A stretch of DNA of 29,749 bases from contig CAJKSP010000030.1 of assembly GCA_905202595.1 (NCBI GenBank), positions 1-29,749 of the forward strand. Reading direction: 5' to 3'. The DNA is from an uncultured Sutterella sp. (GTDB lineage: Bacteria; Pseudomonadota; Gammaproteobacteria; Burkholderiales; Burkholderiaceae_F). The notes under the pieces are model-generated. The model was not told the DNA's origin and did no database searches. It saw only the letters and a list, made by a program, of their open reading frames with translations. The position numbers and the translations under genes were made by a program. Shown piece after piece: positions 7,836 through 15,248 of the stretch. Positions within the stretch are counted from its first letter, which is position 1. The number at the start of each line of letters is the position of its first letter.

Positions 7836-8993
7836 ATGAAAAAAACCGTCTGTCTGATTCATATCGATAAAATCATAAATCGTATAGGAGGCGCCGAAAA
7901 AGTTTTGGCAGATATGGCTAATGCTCTAGCTGCAAGAAACTTTAACGTGCATGTCTTGTGTTACGACACAGAAGAGGGAAAACCATTTTATACATTTAAT
8001 AAGAACGTCCACCTTCATCTTTGCATAGACACTCAAGGAAAATTCATTCAAAATCTTTTCAAACTTGCATGTCTTCCTTTACCCACCACAACAAGAAGAA
8101 GATGTCGCTTCGCATTGAAGATGCAAAGAATTTCTTGTTTTTTTAAACCTCTTCTTATGAAAATTCTTCCTGATGTAGTAATTGCATTCAGCCCCGATTT
8201 AATTTATCTACTTAACAAAATTATCAAAATACAACAACCCGTTGTAAGCATGCTACATAGCGACCCTAGGTTTTTTATATCGAATAAAAATTTCCCATTT
8301 TATAAAAATTGCTTTATTAGCGATAAGGATATCATACAAGTCCTCGTACCCGCCTTCATTCCTTTGATTCAAGCACAAATTCCCAACATCAGAATACTCG
8401 AAATTCCAAACTACATACAATTGGGGCCAAACATCACCTTATCCAACTATAAATCTCACTCAATCATCAACACTTCTAGAATATCCCAAGAAAAGAGACA
8501 TGAATTATTGATAGACGCCTTTGCTAAGATATCAAGAAAATATCCTGATTGGACATTAGATCTATGGGGACCAACAGACATTGATCCCCGATACACAGCA
8601 AAATTGATGAAGAAAATCCAAGAACTAGGGCTTATTAACAAAGTCATCTTTCATGGAGAAACGAAAGACATTCATTCTAAACTTTCTCAAGCGTCCATTT
8701 TCTGTTTCCCATCTGCTTTCGAAGGATTCAGTTTAGCATTACTAGAAGCCCTTGCTCATGGTTTACCTGTCATAGCCTGCAAAGATTGTTTATCAGTGGT
8801 TAGTATTTTACACAATAATATTGAAGCTTTTTTTACTGAGCCATCCCCTGATGCCCTATCAAAAGCTCTTGAAACATTAATGTCTGATTCATCTTTGCGT
8901 CACTCAATGGGGCAAAAAAGTCTTACATTGAGTTCTAAATTCAGTGATACCATTATCTGGGATCGTTGGGAACGACTCATTCAATCTTTATGA
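7836..8993 (+). CDS. Glycosyltransferase family 4 (GT-B fold)
   Basis: 385 residues. The N-terminal domain has GGAEKVLADMANALAARNF at about 18-36, the usual acceptor-side loop and helix of GT4 enzymes. The C-terminal donor-binding domain has SRISQEKRHELLIDAF, then FHGETKDI, then FPSAFEGFSLALLEALAHGLPVIA with the EX7E pair (E of SAFEGF and of LLEA) that contacts the nucleotide sugar. Such enzymes build lipopolysaccharide, capsule or O-antigen. Donor and acceptor cannot be deduced. No Shine-Dalgarno is visible before the ATG, unlike the core genes here. The gene is AT-rich and lies 96 bases from the divergent GT9 gene. Its last 13 bases overlap the 3' end of ntrC tail to tail. Confidence 0.85.
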   Translation: MKKTVCLIHIDKIINRIGGAEKVLADMANALAARNFNVHVLCYDTEEGKPFYTFNKNVHLHLCIDTQGKFIQNLFKLACLPLPTTTRRRCRFALKMQRISCFFKPLLMKILPDVVIAFSPDLIYLLNKIIKIQQPVVSMLHSDPRFFISNKNFPFYKNCFISDKDIIQVLVPAFIPLIQAQIPNIRILEIPNYIQLGPNITLSNYKSHSIINTSRISQEKRHELLIDAFAKISRKYPDWTLDLWGPTDIDPRYTAKLMKKIQELGLINKVIFHGETKDIHSKLSQASIFCFPSAFEGFSLALLEALAHGLPVIACKDCLSVVSILHNNIEAFFTEPSPDALSKALETLMSDSSLRHSMGQKSLTLSSKFSDTIIWDRWERLIQSL

Positions 8994-10432
8994 GTTTCCT
9001 TTCTACTTAAAGAATTTCTACCAATTCCCAAAATCTTTGCGGCTTGACTTTTATTTCCTGCACATAAGCTTAATGACGTGGAAATAATCGACGATTCTAC
9101 ACATCTTAAGATTTTACTAAAGATATTTGTCTCACCATCCTCGATCATTGCTTTTGTTTCTGCGGCCACAACCTGAGCCATTGCATCTCTACCATGCTTT
9201 TCTGAAGAAAACTCTTCAGATTTACAGTAAAGCGCTTTAGGAATATCATCCACATTAATGATTTGACCAGGTAGCATTACCAGAAACCATTGAACAAGAT
9301 TTTCAAGCTCTCTAACATTTCCGGGAAACGAATATTTTATCAATGCAGACAACGCCAAATCTGATATATTTTTAGACTCCACCCCCAATTCAGCCGCTTT
9401 AGTTCGAAGAAAATATTCAACCAGCAGCGGAATATCTTCTTTTCTTTCTCTCAGTGGCGGAAGATTCAAATGAATAACATTCAGTCTATAATATAAATCT
9501 TCTCTAAATGTTCCTTCGTCAACTCGTTTTTTTAAATTCTTATTAGTTGCCGCAATAATGCGAACATCCGCCTTTATGGGTTTTTTCCCCGCAATTCTAT
9601 AAAAGAATCCATTGCTGAGAACGCGCAACAATCGCGTTTGCAGATCCATTGGCATATCGCCGATTTCATCCAAAAATAGCGTTCCACCTTTTGCCTGCTC
9701 GAAACGCCCCTGATACGCAGCAACAGCCCCTGTAAAAGCGCCTTTCTCATGCCCAAATAACTCGCTTTCGAGAAGCTCTTTGGGAATAGCAGCAACATTG
9801 ATCGCCACAAATGGAGCATCACTTCTAGGACTATGCTTCCAAATTGTTCGAGCAACAATCTCCTTGCCTGTCCCGGACTCTCCAGTCAACAATACGGTAG
9901 CCGTACTGCGAGAGAGACGACCAATCGCTCGGAAGATATCCTGCATAGCAGGAGCCTGACCAATCAGCGGGATATCTTCCGCTGATTGGTCTTCTTTTTG
10001 TTTTTCCTCTTTGGTGTCTACTACACCCTGTGTCTGACTTTCTGCAATTGCTCTTTTGATTAAAGCGACTGCTTTAGCAACGTCAAACGGCTTCGTCAGA
10101 TATTCAAAGGCACCTTGTTGAAAGGATGAAACTGCGCTATCCAAATCAGTGAAGGCCGTCATGACGATGACGGGAATATTGGGCGCTAACCCTTTGATTA
10201 ACGGCAGTAAATCCAACCCAGATGTGCCGGGCATGCGTATGTCGGTCACCAGCGCCTGCGGCAGCTCTTGCGGAGCACTGCTCTTCAGCGCCTTCAGCAG
10301 CTCATCCCCGTTTTCAAAAGTTTGAGACTGAATGCCCTCGCGGCTCAGCGCCTTGCTCAGCACCCAGCGAATGGAGCGGTCATCGTCTGCAATCCATACA
10401 CAGCCTGCATTGGAGGCTTCAGCTTCAGCCAT
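8981..10432 (-). CDS. ntrC: Nitrogen regulator NtrC, sigma-54 activator (low-GC 3' part, altered C-terminus)
   Basis: 483 residues from the ATG at 10432 (GGAG 9 nt upstream); a TTG at 10447 preceded by AGGAAG is an alternative. Receiver domain: acidic cluster D16-D18, phosphoacceptor D64 in TDIRMPG, T92, and K114 in YLTKPFD. The AAA+ domain has Walker A GESGTGKE, the sigma-54 contact loop GAFTGA, Walker B TLFLDEIGD and the arginine region ATNKNL/FREDLYYRLNV. A Fis-type helix-turn-helix closes the protein. Phosphorylated NtrC activates nitrogen-scavenging promoters. It follows ntrB after 27 bases. The C-terminus is odd: relatives end near RNTLTRKLKELG, here GRNSLSRKETHKD and stop, so the recognition helix is cut short. 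GC falls from 34/60 at 10261-10320 to 22/60 at 9301-9360 (counted), which suggests a mosaic gene. Confidence 0.9.
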   Translation of the reverse strand: MAEAEASNAGCVWIADDDRSIRWVLSKALSREGIQSQTFENGDELLKALKSSAPQELPQALVTDIRMPGTSGLDLLPLIKGLAPNIPVIVMTAFTDLDSAVSSFQQGAFEYLTKPFDVAKAVALIKRAIAESQTQGVVDTKEEKQKEDQSAEDIPLIGQAPAMQDIFRAIGRLSRSTATVLLTGESGTGKEIVARTIWKHSPRSDAPFVAINVAAIPKELLESELFGHEKGAFTGAVAAYQGRFEQAKGGTLFLDEIGDMPMDLQTRLLRVLSNGFFYRIAGKKPIKADVRIIAATNKNLKKRVDEGTFREDLYYRLNVIHLNLPPLRERKEDIPLLVEYFLRTKAAELGVESKNISDLALSALIKYSFPGNVRELENLVQWFLVMLPGQIINVDDIPKALYCKSEEFSSEKHGRDAMAQVVAAETKAMIEDGETNIFSKILRCVESSIISTSLSLCAGNKSQAAKILGIGRNSLSRKETHKD

Positions 10433-10459
10433 AGTTTTCTGCTCCAAAGATTCTTCCTT

Positions 10460-11563
10460 TTATTGTGCAAACGGCAGCAAAACGGTAAAGTCCGTCCGCC
10501 CTGGACTGCTTTCTACGTCAATTCGTCCGCCTGCATCTTCTACAAACGCTTTGGCGATGGAGAGGCCAAGCCCTGTTCCTTCCGGCCGCCCAGTGACCAG
10601 AGGGAAGAAAATGCGCTCCTTCAGGGCTGGAGGAATGCCAGGGCCATTGTCAATGACGTCGACGCGAAGCGCAGAACGAGCTCTCGACGAACACAAGATG
10701 GCATCGCGTTCGATTCTTGTCTTCAGCGTAATTGAGGCATCGCTTTGATTGCGCATGGCCTCTGCCGCATTCCGAGCGAGATTGAGAAAGACCTGCGTCA
10801 TCCGGCCTCTGTCCGCCTGAAGCAAAGGCATGGAGATGTCGAAATCCCGCCGTATCTTCAGGCGGTCCGGAAACTCGAGCTTCAGCAGCTGAGCAACCCT
10901 TTCGAGCACTTCATGAATATTGAGAGGCTCGACAGTCTTGGCCGTGCGGTAGGGCGCAAGCAGCTGATCGACCAAATCCTTCAGCCGCTTCGCTTCAGAG
11001 AGGATGATCTCAAGACATTCCTTGTCATCTTCCGTCGTCAAGCCAGCTTCAAGAAGCTGTGCCGCCCCCTGAATGCCGCCAAGCGGATTCTTGATCTCGT
11101 GTGCAAGATTGCGAAGGATTTCGCTATTGGCCTTCTGCAGACTGGCTTCTGCCGCAGCGCGGTCGAATCGCAGCGCCTCTTCCAAATCAGTGATCTCTAT
11201 GACGAGACGAGGCTCATCAGTCTGAGTCTGGCCGCCTTGGTGCGGAATGACCGTCAGGGCAGCCTTCACTCGAAGGGGCGGCTGAAGCGGACGCTCCAGC
11301 GATGTAAGCGCTGTAAAAATCATGCCGGCGTTGGCGACACGAAGCCCGGCAGACTGAATCTTGGCTGGAAGCCAAGCACTCGCTTCCGGAAGAAAGGATG
11401 CAATCGGCTGGCCGCGAAGCGTCTTGTTGGCTTGTCCGAGCAACGCCTCTCCCGACGCATTGACTCGACGAATCCGACCGCTGGCATCAATCTCCACCAC
11501 AGCAGTCGAAAGCCAGCCGAACGGATCCTCATCGAACGGTGTTTTAGTCTCCTTCGCCGCCAT
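10460..11563 (-). CDS. glnL: Nitrogen sensor histidine kinase NtrB (GlnL)
   Basis: 367 residues. A PAS-like sensor segment lies in about the first 120, without membrane helices, as expected for a cytoplasmic kinase controlled by PII. The dimerisation/phosphoacceptor helix has LAHEIKNPLGG with His155. The ATP-binding domain has the N box (NLARNAAEAM), G1 (DNGPGIPP), F box (FFPLVTGRPEG) and G2 (GTGLGLSIAKAF). It phosphorylates NtrC when nitrogen is limiting and dephosphorylates it with PII when nitrogen is plentiful. GGGGAG lies 9 nt before the ATG, inside one arm of an alternative hairpin (see the leader entry), so translation may be structure-controlled. It follows glnA by 121 bases in the usual order. 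Confidence 0.93.
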   Translation of the reverse strand: MAAKETKTPFDEDPFGWLSTAVVEIDASGRIRRVNASGEALLGQANKTLRGQPIASFLPEASAWLPAKIQSAGLRVANAGMIFTALTSLERPLQPPLRVKAALTVIPHQGGQTQTDEPRLVIEITDLEEALRFDRAAAEASLQKANSEILRNLAHEIKNPLGGIQGAAQLLEAGLTTEDDKECLEIILSEAKRLKDLVDQLLAPYRTAKTVEPLNIHEVLERVAQLLKLEFPDRLKIRRDFDISMPLLQADRGRMTQVFLNLARNAAEAMRNQSDASITLKTRIERDAILCSSRARSALRVDVIDNGPGIPPALKERIFFPLVTGRPEGTGLGLSIAKAFVEDAGGRIDVESSPGRTDFTVLLPFAQ

Positions 11564-11573
11564 GTCTGATTGC

Positions 11574-11616
11574 TCCCCGATACGAAATCGGGGACGATGC
11601 AGCCACCGTCCCCGAT
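11574..11616 (-). promoter_or_regulatory. Alternative hairpins over the ntrB ribosome-binding site
   Basis: Read on the minus strand there are three arms: A = ATCGGGGACG (11616-11607), B = CGTCCCCGAT (11596-11587), and C = ATCGGGGA (11581-11574). A-B forms a perfect 10-bp stem with a 10-nt loop. B-C forms a perfect 8-bp stem with a 5-nt loop. The two exclude each other. Arm C contains most of the ntrB Shine-Dalgarno (GGGGAG, 11578-11573). A-B would therefore leave ntrB open and B-C would close it. The pairings are seen in the sequence; regulation is inferred. Confidence 0.5.
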
Positions 11617-11648
11617 GAGAGCGTCTGACGCCTGTCAGCCGCTTTCCT

Positions 11649-11666
11649 GCGCTTCAAATGAAGCGC
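11649..11666 (-). other. Hairpin after the glnA stop codon
   Basis: GCGCTTC (11649-11655) pairs with GAAGCGC (11660-11666) around a 4-nt loop, 19 bases past the glnA stop. No T-run follows on the minus strand, so it is not a standard terminator. It may protect the glnA mRNA 3' end or slow the polymerase before ntrB. Confidence 0.4.
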
Positions 11667-11684
11667 CCCGACTTTGCTCTTGCT

Positions 11685-13097
11685 TTAGAGCGAATAGTAA
11701 AGATCAAAGTCGAGTGCTGTCACGGCCATCTCCGCACGCAGCACATCCTTGCGCTTTTCAGCAATGTACGCATCCAGGAAGTCGTCGGAGAAAACGCCGC
11801 CGCGCTTGAGGAATTCGCGGTCCGCTGCAAGGGAGTCCAGCGCCACTTCAAGATTCGGCGCTACGGTCGGAATGAGCGCGTTTTCTTCCGGCGGCAGATC
11901 GTAGAGATTCTTGTCCGCGGCTTCACCCGGATGAATCTTGTTCTGGATGCCGTCCAGACCGGCCATCAAGAGCGCAGCGAAGCCCAGATAGGAATTGCAG
12001 AGCGGATCCGGGAAGCGCACTTCAATGCGGCGGGCCTTCGGATTCGTCACATACGGAATGCGGATTGAGGCCGAACGGTTGCGGGCGGAGTAGGCGAGCT
12101 TCACCGGCGCTTCAAAGCCCGGAACCAGACGCTTGTAAGAGTTGATGCCCGGGTTCGTGATGGCATTGAGCGCGCGGGCGTGCTTGATGACGCCGCCGAT
12201 GTAGTACAGCGCCATGTCGGAGAGGCCGCCGTAGCCGTTGCCGGAGAAGAGGTTCTGGCCTTCCTTCCAGATCGACTGATGCACGTGCATGCCCGAGCCG
12301 TTGTCGCCCTCGATCGGCTTCGGCATGAAGGTCGCCGTCTTGCCGTAGGCAGCCGCCACATTCCAGACGGTGTACTTCACGATCTGCGTCCAGTCGGCGC
12401 GCTGCACGAGCGTGGAGAAGCGCGTGCCGATTTCGCACTGGCCGGCGCCGCCCACCTCGTGATGGTGAATTTCAACGGGAACGCCCTGCTGCCCGATGAG
12501 CGTGCACATTTCTGCACGGATGTCGGCGAGCGAATCGACCGGCGGAACCGGGAAGTAGCCGCCCTTCATGCGATTGCGGTGGCCGAGGTTGCCGCCTTCC
12601 ATCGTCAGACCGCTGGACCAGGGGGCCTCTTCGCTGCCGACGCGGAAGAAGCTCGAGCCCGGCTTGTGATCCCATTCAACGGAATCGAAGATGAAGAATT
12701 CAGGCTCCGGACCGAAGAAGGCGGCGTCGCCGATGCCCGTGCTCTTCAGATAGGCTTCCGCACGGCGCGCAATGGAGCGCGGATCGCGATCGTAGCCCTT
12801 GCCTGTCGTCGGCTCGAGAACGTCGCAGGTCAGCACGAGCGTATTTTCTTCACGGAACGGGTCCATGCGAGCCGTTTCCGGATCCGGCTGCAGCAGCATG
12901 TCGGAAGACTCGATGCCGCGCCAGCCGATGAAGGACGAGCCGTCAAAGGGCTGGCCCAACTCGAAAGTATCCTCGGTCAGATGATCGGCGGGGATTGTCA
13001 GGTGCATTTCCTTGCCGAGCATATCCGTAAGGCGCAGGTCGACGTATTTGACGTCATTGTCTTTGACCATCTGCAGAACGTCAGCGGGCGTCGTCAT
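11685..13097 (-). CDS. glnA: Glutamine synthetase type I
   Basis: 470 residues, the standard length. It makes glutamine from glutamate, ammonia and ATP as a dodecamer in the cytoplasm. Motifs: DGSSFIGWRGIESSDM near residues 52-67, GPEPEFFIFD with active-site Glu residues, EVGGAGQCEIG, the ATP loop KPIEGDNGSGMHVHQS, and NRSASIRIP. NLYDLPPEE places the adenylylated tyrosine at about Tyr399, so activity is probably controlled by GlnE. AAGGAGAA precedes the ATG. The gene heads glnA-ntrB-ntrC. Its leader holds two interleaved GC-rich hairpins. I found no good sigma-54 promoter. Confidence 0.98.
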   Translation of the reverse strand: MTTPADVLQMVKDNDVKYVDLRLTDMLGKEMHLTIPADHLTEDTFELGQPFDGSSFIGWRGIESSDMLLQPDPETARMDPFREENTLVLTCDVLEPTTGKGYDRDPRSIARRAEAYLKSTGIGDAAFFGPEPEFFIFDSVEWDHKPGSSFFRVGSEEAPWSSGLTMEGGNLGHRNRMKGGYFPVPPVDSLADIRAEMCTLIGQQGVPVEIHHHEVGGAGQCEIGTRFSTLVQRADWTQIVKYTVWNVAAAYGKTATFMPKPIEGDNGSGMHVHQSIWKEGQNLFSGNGYGGLSDMALYYIGGVIKHARALNAITNPGINSYKRLVPGFEAPVKLAYSARNRSASIRIPYVTNPKARRIEVRFPDPLCNSYLGFAALLMAGLDGIQNKIHPGEAADKNLYDLPPEENALIPTVAPNLEVALDSLAADREFLKRGGVFSDDFLDAYIAEKRKDVLRAEMAVTALDFDLYYSL

Positions 13098-13405
13098 GAC
13101 TTTTTTCTCCTTAAGCGGCGATGCAGAAGCGGGCGCCGCCGCTTCTGCAGCGGCGCCGACGCTCAGCGCATCAAATTATGGTTCGTCACGCCTTCTTCAA
13201 CGCCGAAAGACGATGGCGGAAAAAGGCAAAAAGAGCATCAGCGGCGCAACTTCATGCGCTGGTTCTGCCTTCAGGCAGAAAGCGGCTTGCATAAAGGCCT
13301 GCGCCAGCTTGCTCGCCATTATGCACTTGACGATCTGAAGCCTGCACCTCCGCCTTCGCTGCTCGTCTTGAGAAGCGCCGTTGGCATGATCAGCGCAGGC
13401 CTTCA
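13098..13405 (-). other. Intergenic region between hemW and glnA
   Basis: 308 bases holding the glnA leader hairpins (13122-13157) and a hairpin TTCTGCC/GGCAGAA (13263-13280) without a T-run. There is also an open frame of 69 codons (13197-13406, minus) whose GTG start shares a base with the hemW TAG stop. The frame has AGGAAG about 10 nt before it and a hydrophobic C-terminal stretch, but no recognisable domain, so I do not call it a gene. No terminator separates hemW from glnA. Confidence 0.55.
13122..13157 (-). promoter_or_regulatory. Two interleaved, mutually exclusive hairpins in the glnA leader
   Basis: On the minus strand, GGCGCCGC (13157-13150) can pair with GCGGCGCC (13139-13132). 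TGCAGAAGC (13149-13141) can pair with GCTTCTGCA (13130-13122). The four arms alternate, so only one stem can form at a time; the 0-1 nt gaps rule out a full pseudoknot. The downstream arm ends 8 bases before the glnA Shine-Dalgarno. This may be a switch or chance in GC-rich DNA. Confidence 0.4.
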
Positions 13406-14560
13406 CTACAAAAACGCTTCCTGCACGTCCGAGAGAAAGCGAAGACCGAGAGGCGTTGTTCGCAGAACCGACGCATCTGGATCCAGCAGCTTCTCGCGGC
13501 GAAGCGCAGCGAGCGTTGGTTCGATCCGCTCAAGCGGCAAGCCGGTCCGCTCCTCAAAGAGCGCCGCAGGGACGCCATCGACCAGACGCAGCGCGTTGAG
13601 CATGAATTCGAACGGCAGCGCATCCTCTTCAACATCTGCTGCTTCAGACGCGCCATTTCCGCATTTCTGCACAGCTTCCAAATAGCGGGCCGGCGACGCA
13701 AAGCGCGCTTCCCGATGCACGCCGCTTGCCGACGTGGCCTTGCCGTGAGCGCCGGCGCCAGCGGCGAAATAATCGCCGAACGTCCAGTAGTTGAGATTGT
13801 GACGGCAGCACCGCCCAGGCTTGGCGTATCCCGAGACCTCGTAGCGCTCGAAGCCTGCTGCCGCCAGCCGCTCGGCGACCATGTCGCCCATGTCCGCCGT
13901 GGCATCTGCATCGGGCAGTCCTTCCGGCATGCGCTTGGCAAAAGCGGTGCCGGGCTCAATCGTGAGCTGATAACACGAAAGATGCGTTGCGCCGGATGAC
14001 GCCGCCTCATCGAGCTCTGCCGCGAGAGACGCCATGGTTTCGCCGGGCAACGCAAACATGAGGTCGAGATTGAAGTTCTCAAAAACCTTCGACGCCTGCG
14101 CGATGGCGCGGCGAGCGTCAGCCGCAGAATGGATGCGCCCGATGCGCTGCAGCCGATCGTCGGAAAGGCTCTGCACGCCGAGCGACAGGCGATTCACGCC
14201 TGCCAGACGGAAGTCCTGAAACTTCTTCTCATCCGTCGTGCCCGGATTGGCTTCGAGCGTAATTTCGCAGTCTGGCGCAAGCGGATACAGCGCGGCGGCG
14301 CCTTCAATCAGCCTCGCCACGCCCGCGCCGGACATCAGGCTCGGCGTGCCGCCGCCGATGAAGATCGAAATCACTTGGCGGCCGGCCGCATAAGGCGCCC
14401 ATGAGGCCAGATCGCGCAGGAGCGCGTCGACATAGCGAGGCTCGAGCGCTTCCAGATCCGCTGGCCGGCGGTGCGAATTGAAGTCGCAGTACGGACACTT
14501 CCTCACGCACCACGGCCAATGAATGTAAAGCGAGAGCGGAATGCGGCTCGGGTCGATCAT
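13406..14560 (-). CDS. hemW: Heme chaperone HemW (radical SAM, HemN-like)
   Basis: 384 residues. The ATG at 14560 gives the usual start, with SLYIHWPWCVRKCPYCDF at about residues 10-27. Cys18, Cys22 and Cys25 form the CX3CX2C site for the 4Fe-4S cluster. GGGTPSLM, the SAM-binding GV(Q)SLS region (LSLGVQSLSDDRL) and a HemN C-terminal domain follow. The CPYCDFNSH form is typical of HemW, which binds haem and passes it to respiratory enzymes, rather than of true coproporphyrinogen oxidase HemN. Its ATG overlaps the rdgB stop as ATGA, so the two are translationally coupled. The long in-frame extension upstream to 14824 lies inside rdgB and is not used. Confidence 0.92.
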   Translation of the reverse strand: MIDPSRIPLSLYIHWPWCVRKCPYCDFNSHRRPADLEALEPRYVDALLRDLASWAPYAAGRQVISIFIGGGTPSLMSGAGVARLIEGAAALYPLAPDCEITLEANPGTTDEKKFQDFRLAGVNRLSLGVQSLSDDRLQRIGRIHSAADARRAIAQASKVFENFNLDLMFALPGETMASLAAELDEAASSGATHLSCYQLTIEPGTAFAKRMPEGLPDADATADMGDMVAERLAAAGFERYEVSGYAKPGRCCRHNLNYWTFGDYFAAGAGAHGKATSASGVHREARFASPARYLEAVQKCGNGASEAADVEEDALPFEFMLNALRLVDGVPAALFEERTGLPLERIEPTLAALRREKLLDPDASVLRTTPLGLRFLSDVQEAFL

Positions 14561-15189
14561 GCCGTCCAGCCCCAGCGTTCGGCAAGCAGCGCCCGCATCG
14601 CCTGAAGCGCTTTGCCGCGATGGCTGCGCTTGTTCTTCTCTTCCGCCGAAAGCTCTGCCGCCGTCATGCCGGCATCCGGCAGATAGAAGTACGGATCGTA
14701 GCCGAAGCCGCCTTCGCCGGCAGGATGGTCCTGAATCTCGCCGAGCCAGGCGCCGTCGGCAATCAGCGGCTCCGGATCGTCGGGAGATCGCACGGCAACG
14801 AGCACGCAGACGTAATGCGCGCAACGATTGGCTTCTCCCTGAAGCTTCTCAACAAGCAGGCGGTTGTTCGCCTCGTCGTCGCCGTGAGCGCCGGCAAAGC
14901 GCGACGAATGCACGCCCGGCGCACCGCCGAGCGCATCCACGCACAGGCCGGAATCGTCGGCCATGGCCGGGAGCCCCGTTGCCCGAGCGGCATTCCTGGC
15001 CTTGGCCAGGCAGTTCTCTACAAACGTCATGTAGGGCTCGTCGCAGGGCTCGACGCCCAGCTCGCCCTGACTCACGATGCGAATGCCAAGCGCATCAAAC
15101 ATCGCCTGAAATTCGCGAATCTTGCCCTTGTTGCCGGAGGCCAGAACCAGCGTTCTCGCTGCTTTGGCCGGCTCTTTCTGCTGCATCAT
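14557..15189 (-). CDS. rdgB: dITP/XTP pyrophosphatase (Ham1/RdgB)
   Basis: 210 residues. It hydrolyses non-canonical purine triphosphates (dITP, XTP) to monophosphates, keeping them out of DNA and RNA. Family motifs: LASGNKGKIREF at about 14-25, FVENCLAKARNAA, ADDSGLCVDALGGAPGVHSSRFAG, GEGGFGYDPYFYLPD, and EEKNKRSHRGKAL. I placed the start at 15189 because GGAG lies 8 nt upstream; an in-frame ATG at 15213 would add 8 residues. It sits between rph and hemW on one minus-strand transcript, overlapping hemW by 4 bases. Confidence 0.94.
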   Translation of the reverse strand: MMQQKEPAKAARTLVLASGNKGKIREFQAMFDALGIRIVSQGELGVEPCDEPYMTFVENCLAKARNAARATGLPAMADDSGLCVDALGGAPGVHSSRFAGAHGDDEANNRLLVEKLQGEANRCAHYVCVLVAVRSPDDPEPLIADGAWLGEIQDHPAGEGGFGYDPYFYLPDAGMTAAELSAEEKNKRSHRGKALQAMRALLAERWGWTA

Positions 15190-15248
15190 TTTTGCTGCTC
15201 CACTCTCATGCACCCTTTGCCCGAAAGGGCTGAAATGCGCCTATACCG

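Noticed and set aside
6579..8993. A mobile element carrying the two glycosyltransferases
   Set aside because: No transposase, integrase, terminal inverted repeats or adjoining tRNA gene was seen. Composition alone points to transfer.
13122..13157. H-type pseudoknot in the glnA leader
   Set aside because: The arm order is right, but the connecting loops are 0-1 nt and cannot cross 8-9 bp stems. Alternative hairpins are the only sensible reading.
13256..13269. Sigma-54 promoter for glnA (GG-N10-GC on the minus strand)
   Set aside because: Only the invariant GG and GC with correct spacing and a partial GGCA match. The -12 side reads GCGC instead of TTGC, so it is no better than chance.
14561..14824. 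Upstream extension of hemW
   Set aside because: It lies inside rdgB in another frame. The start at 14560 overlaps the rdgB stop in the usual ATGA manner and gives the normal HemW N-terminus.
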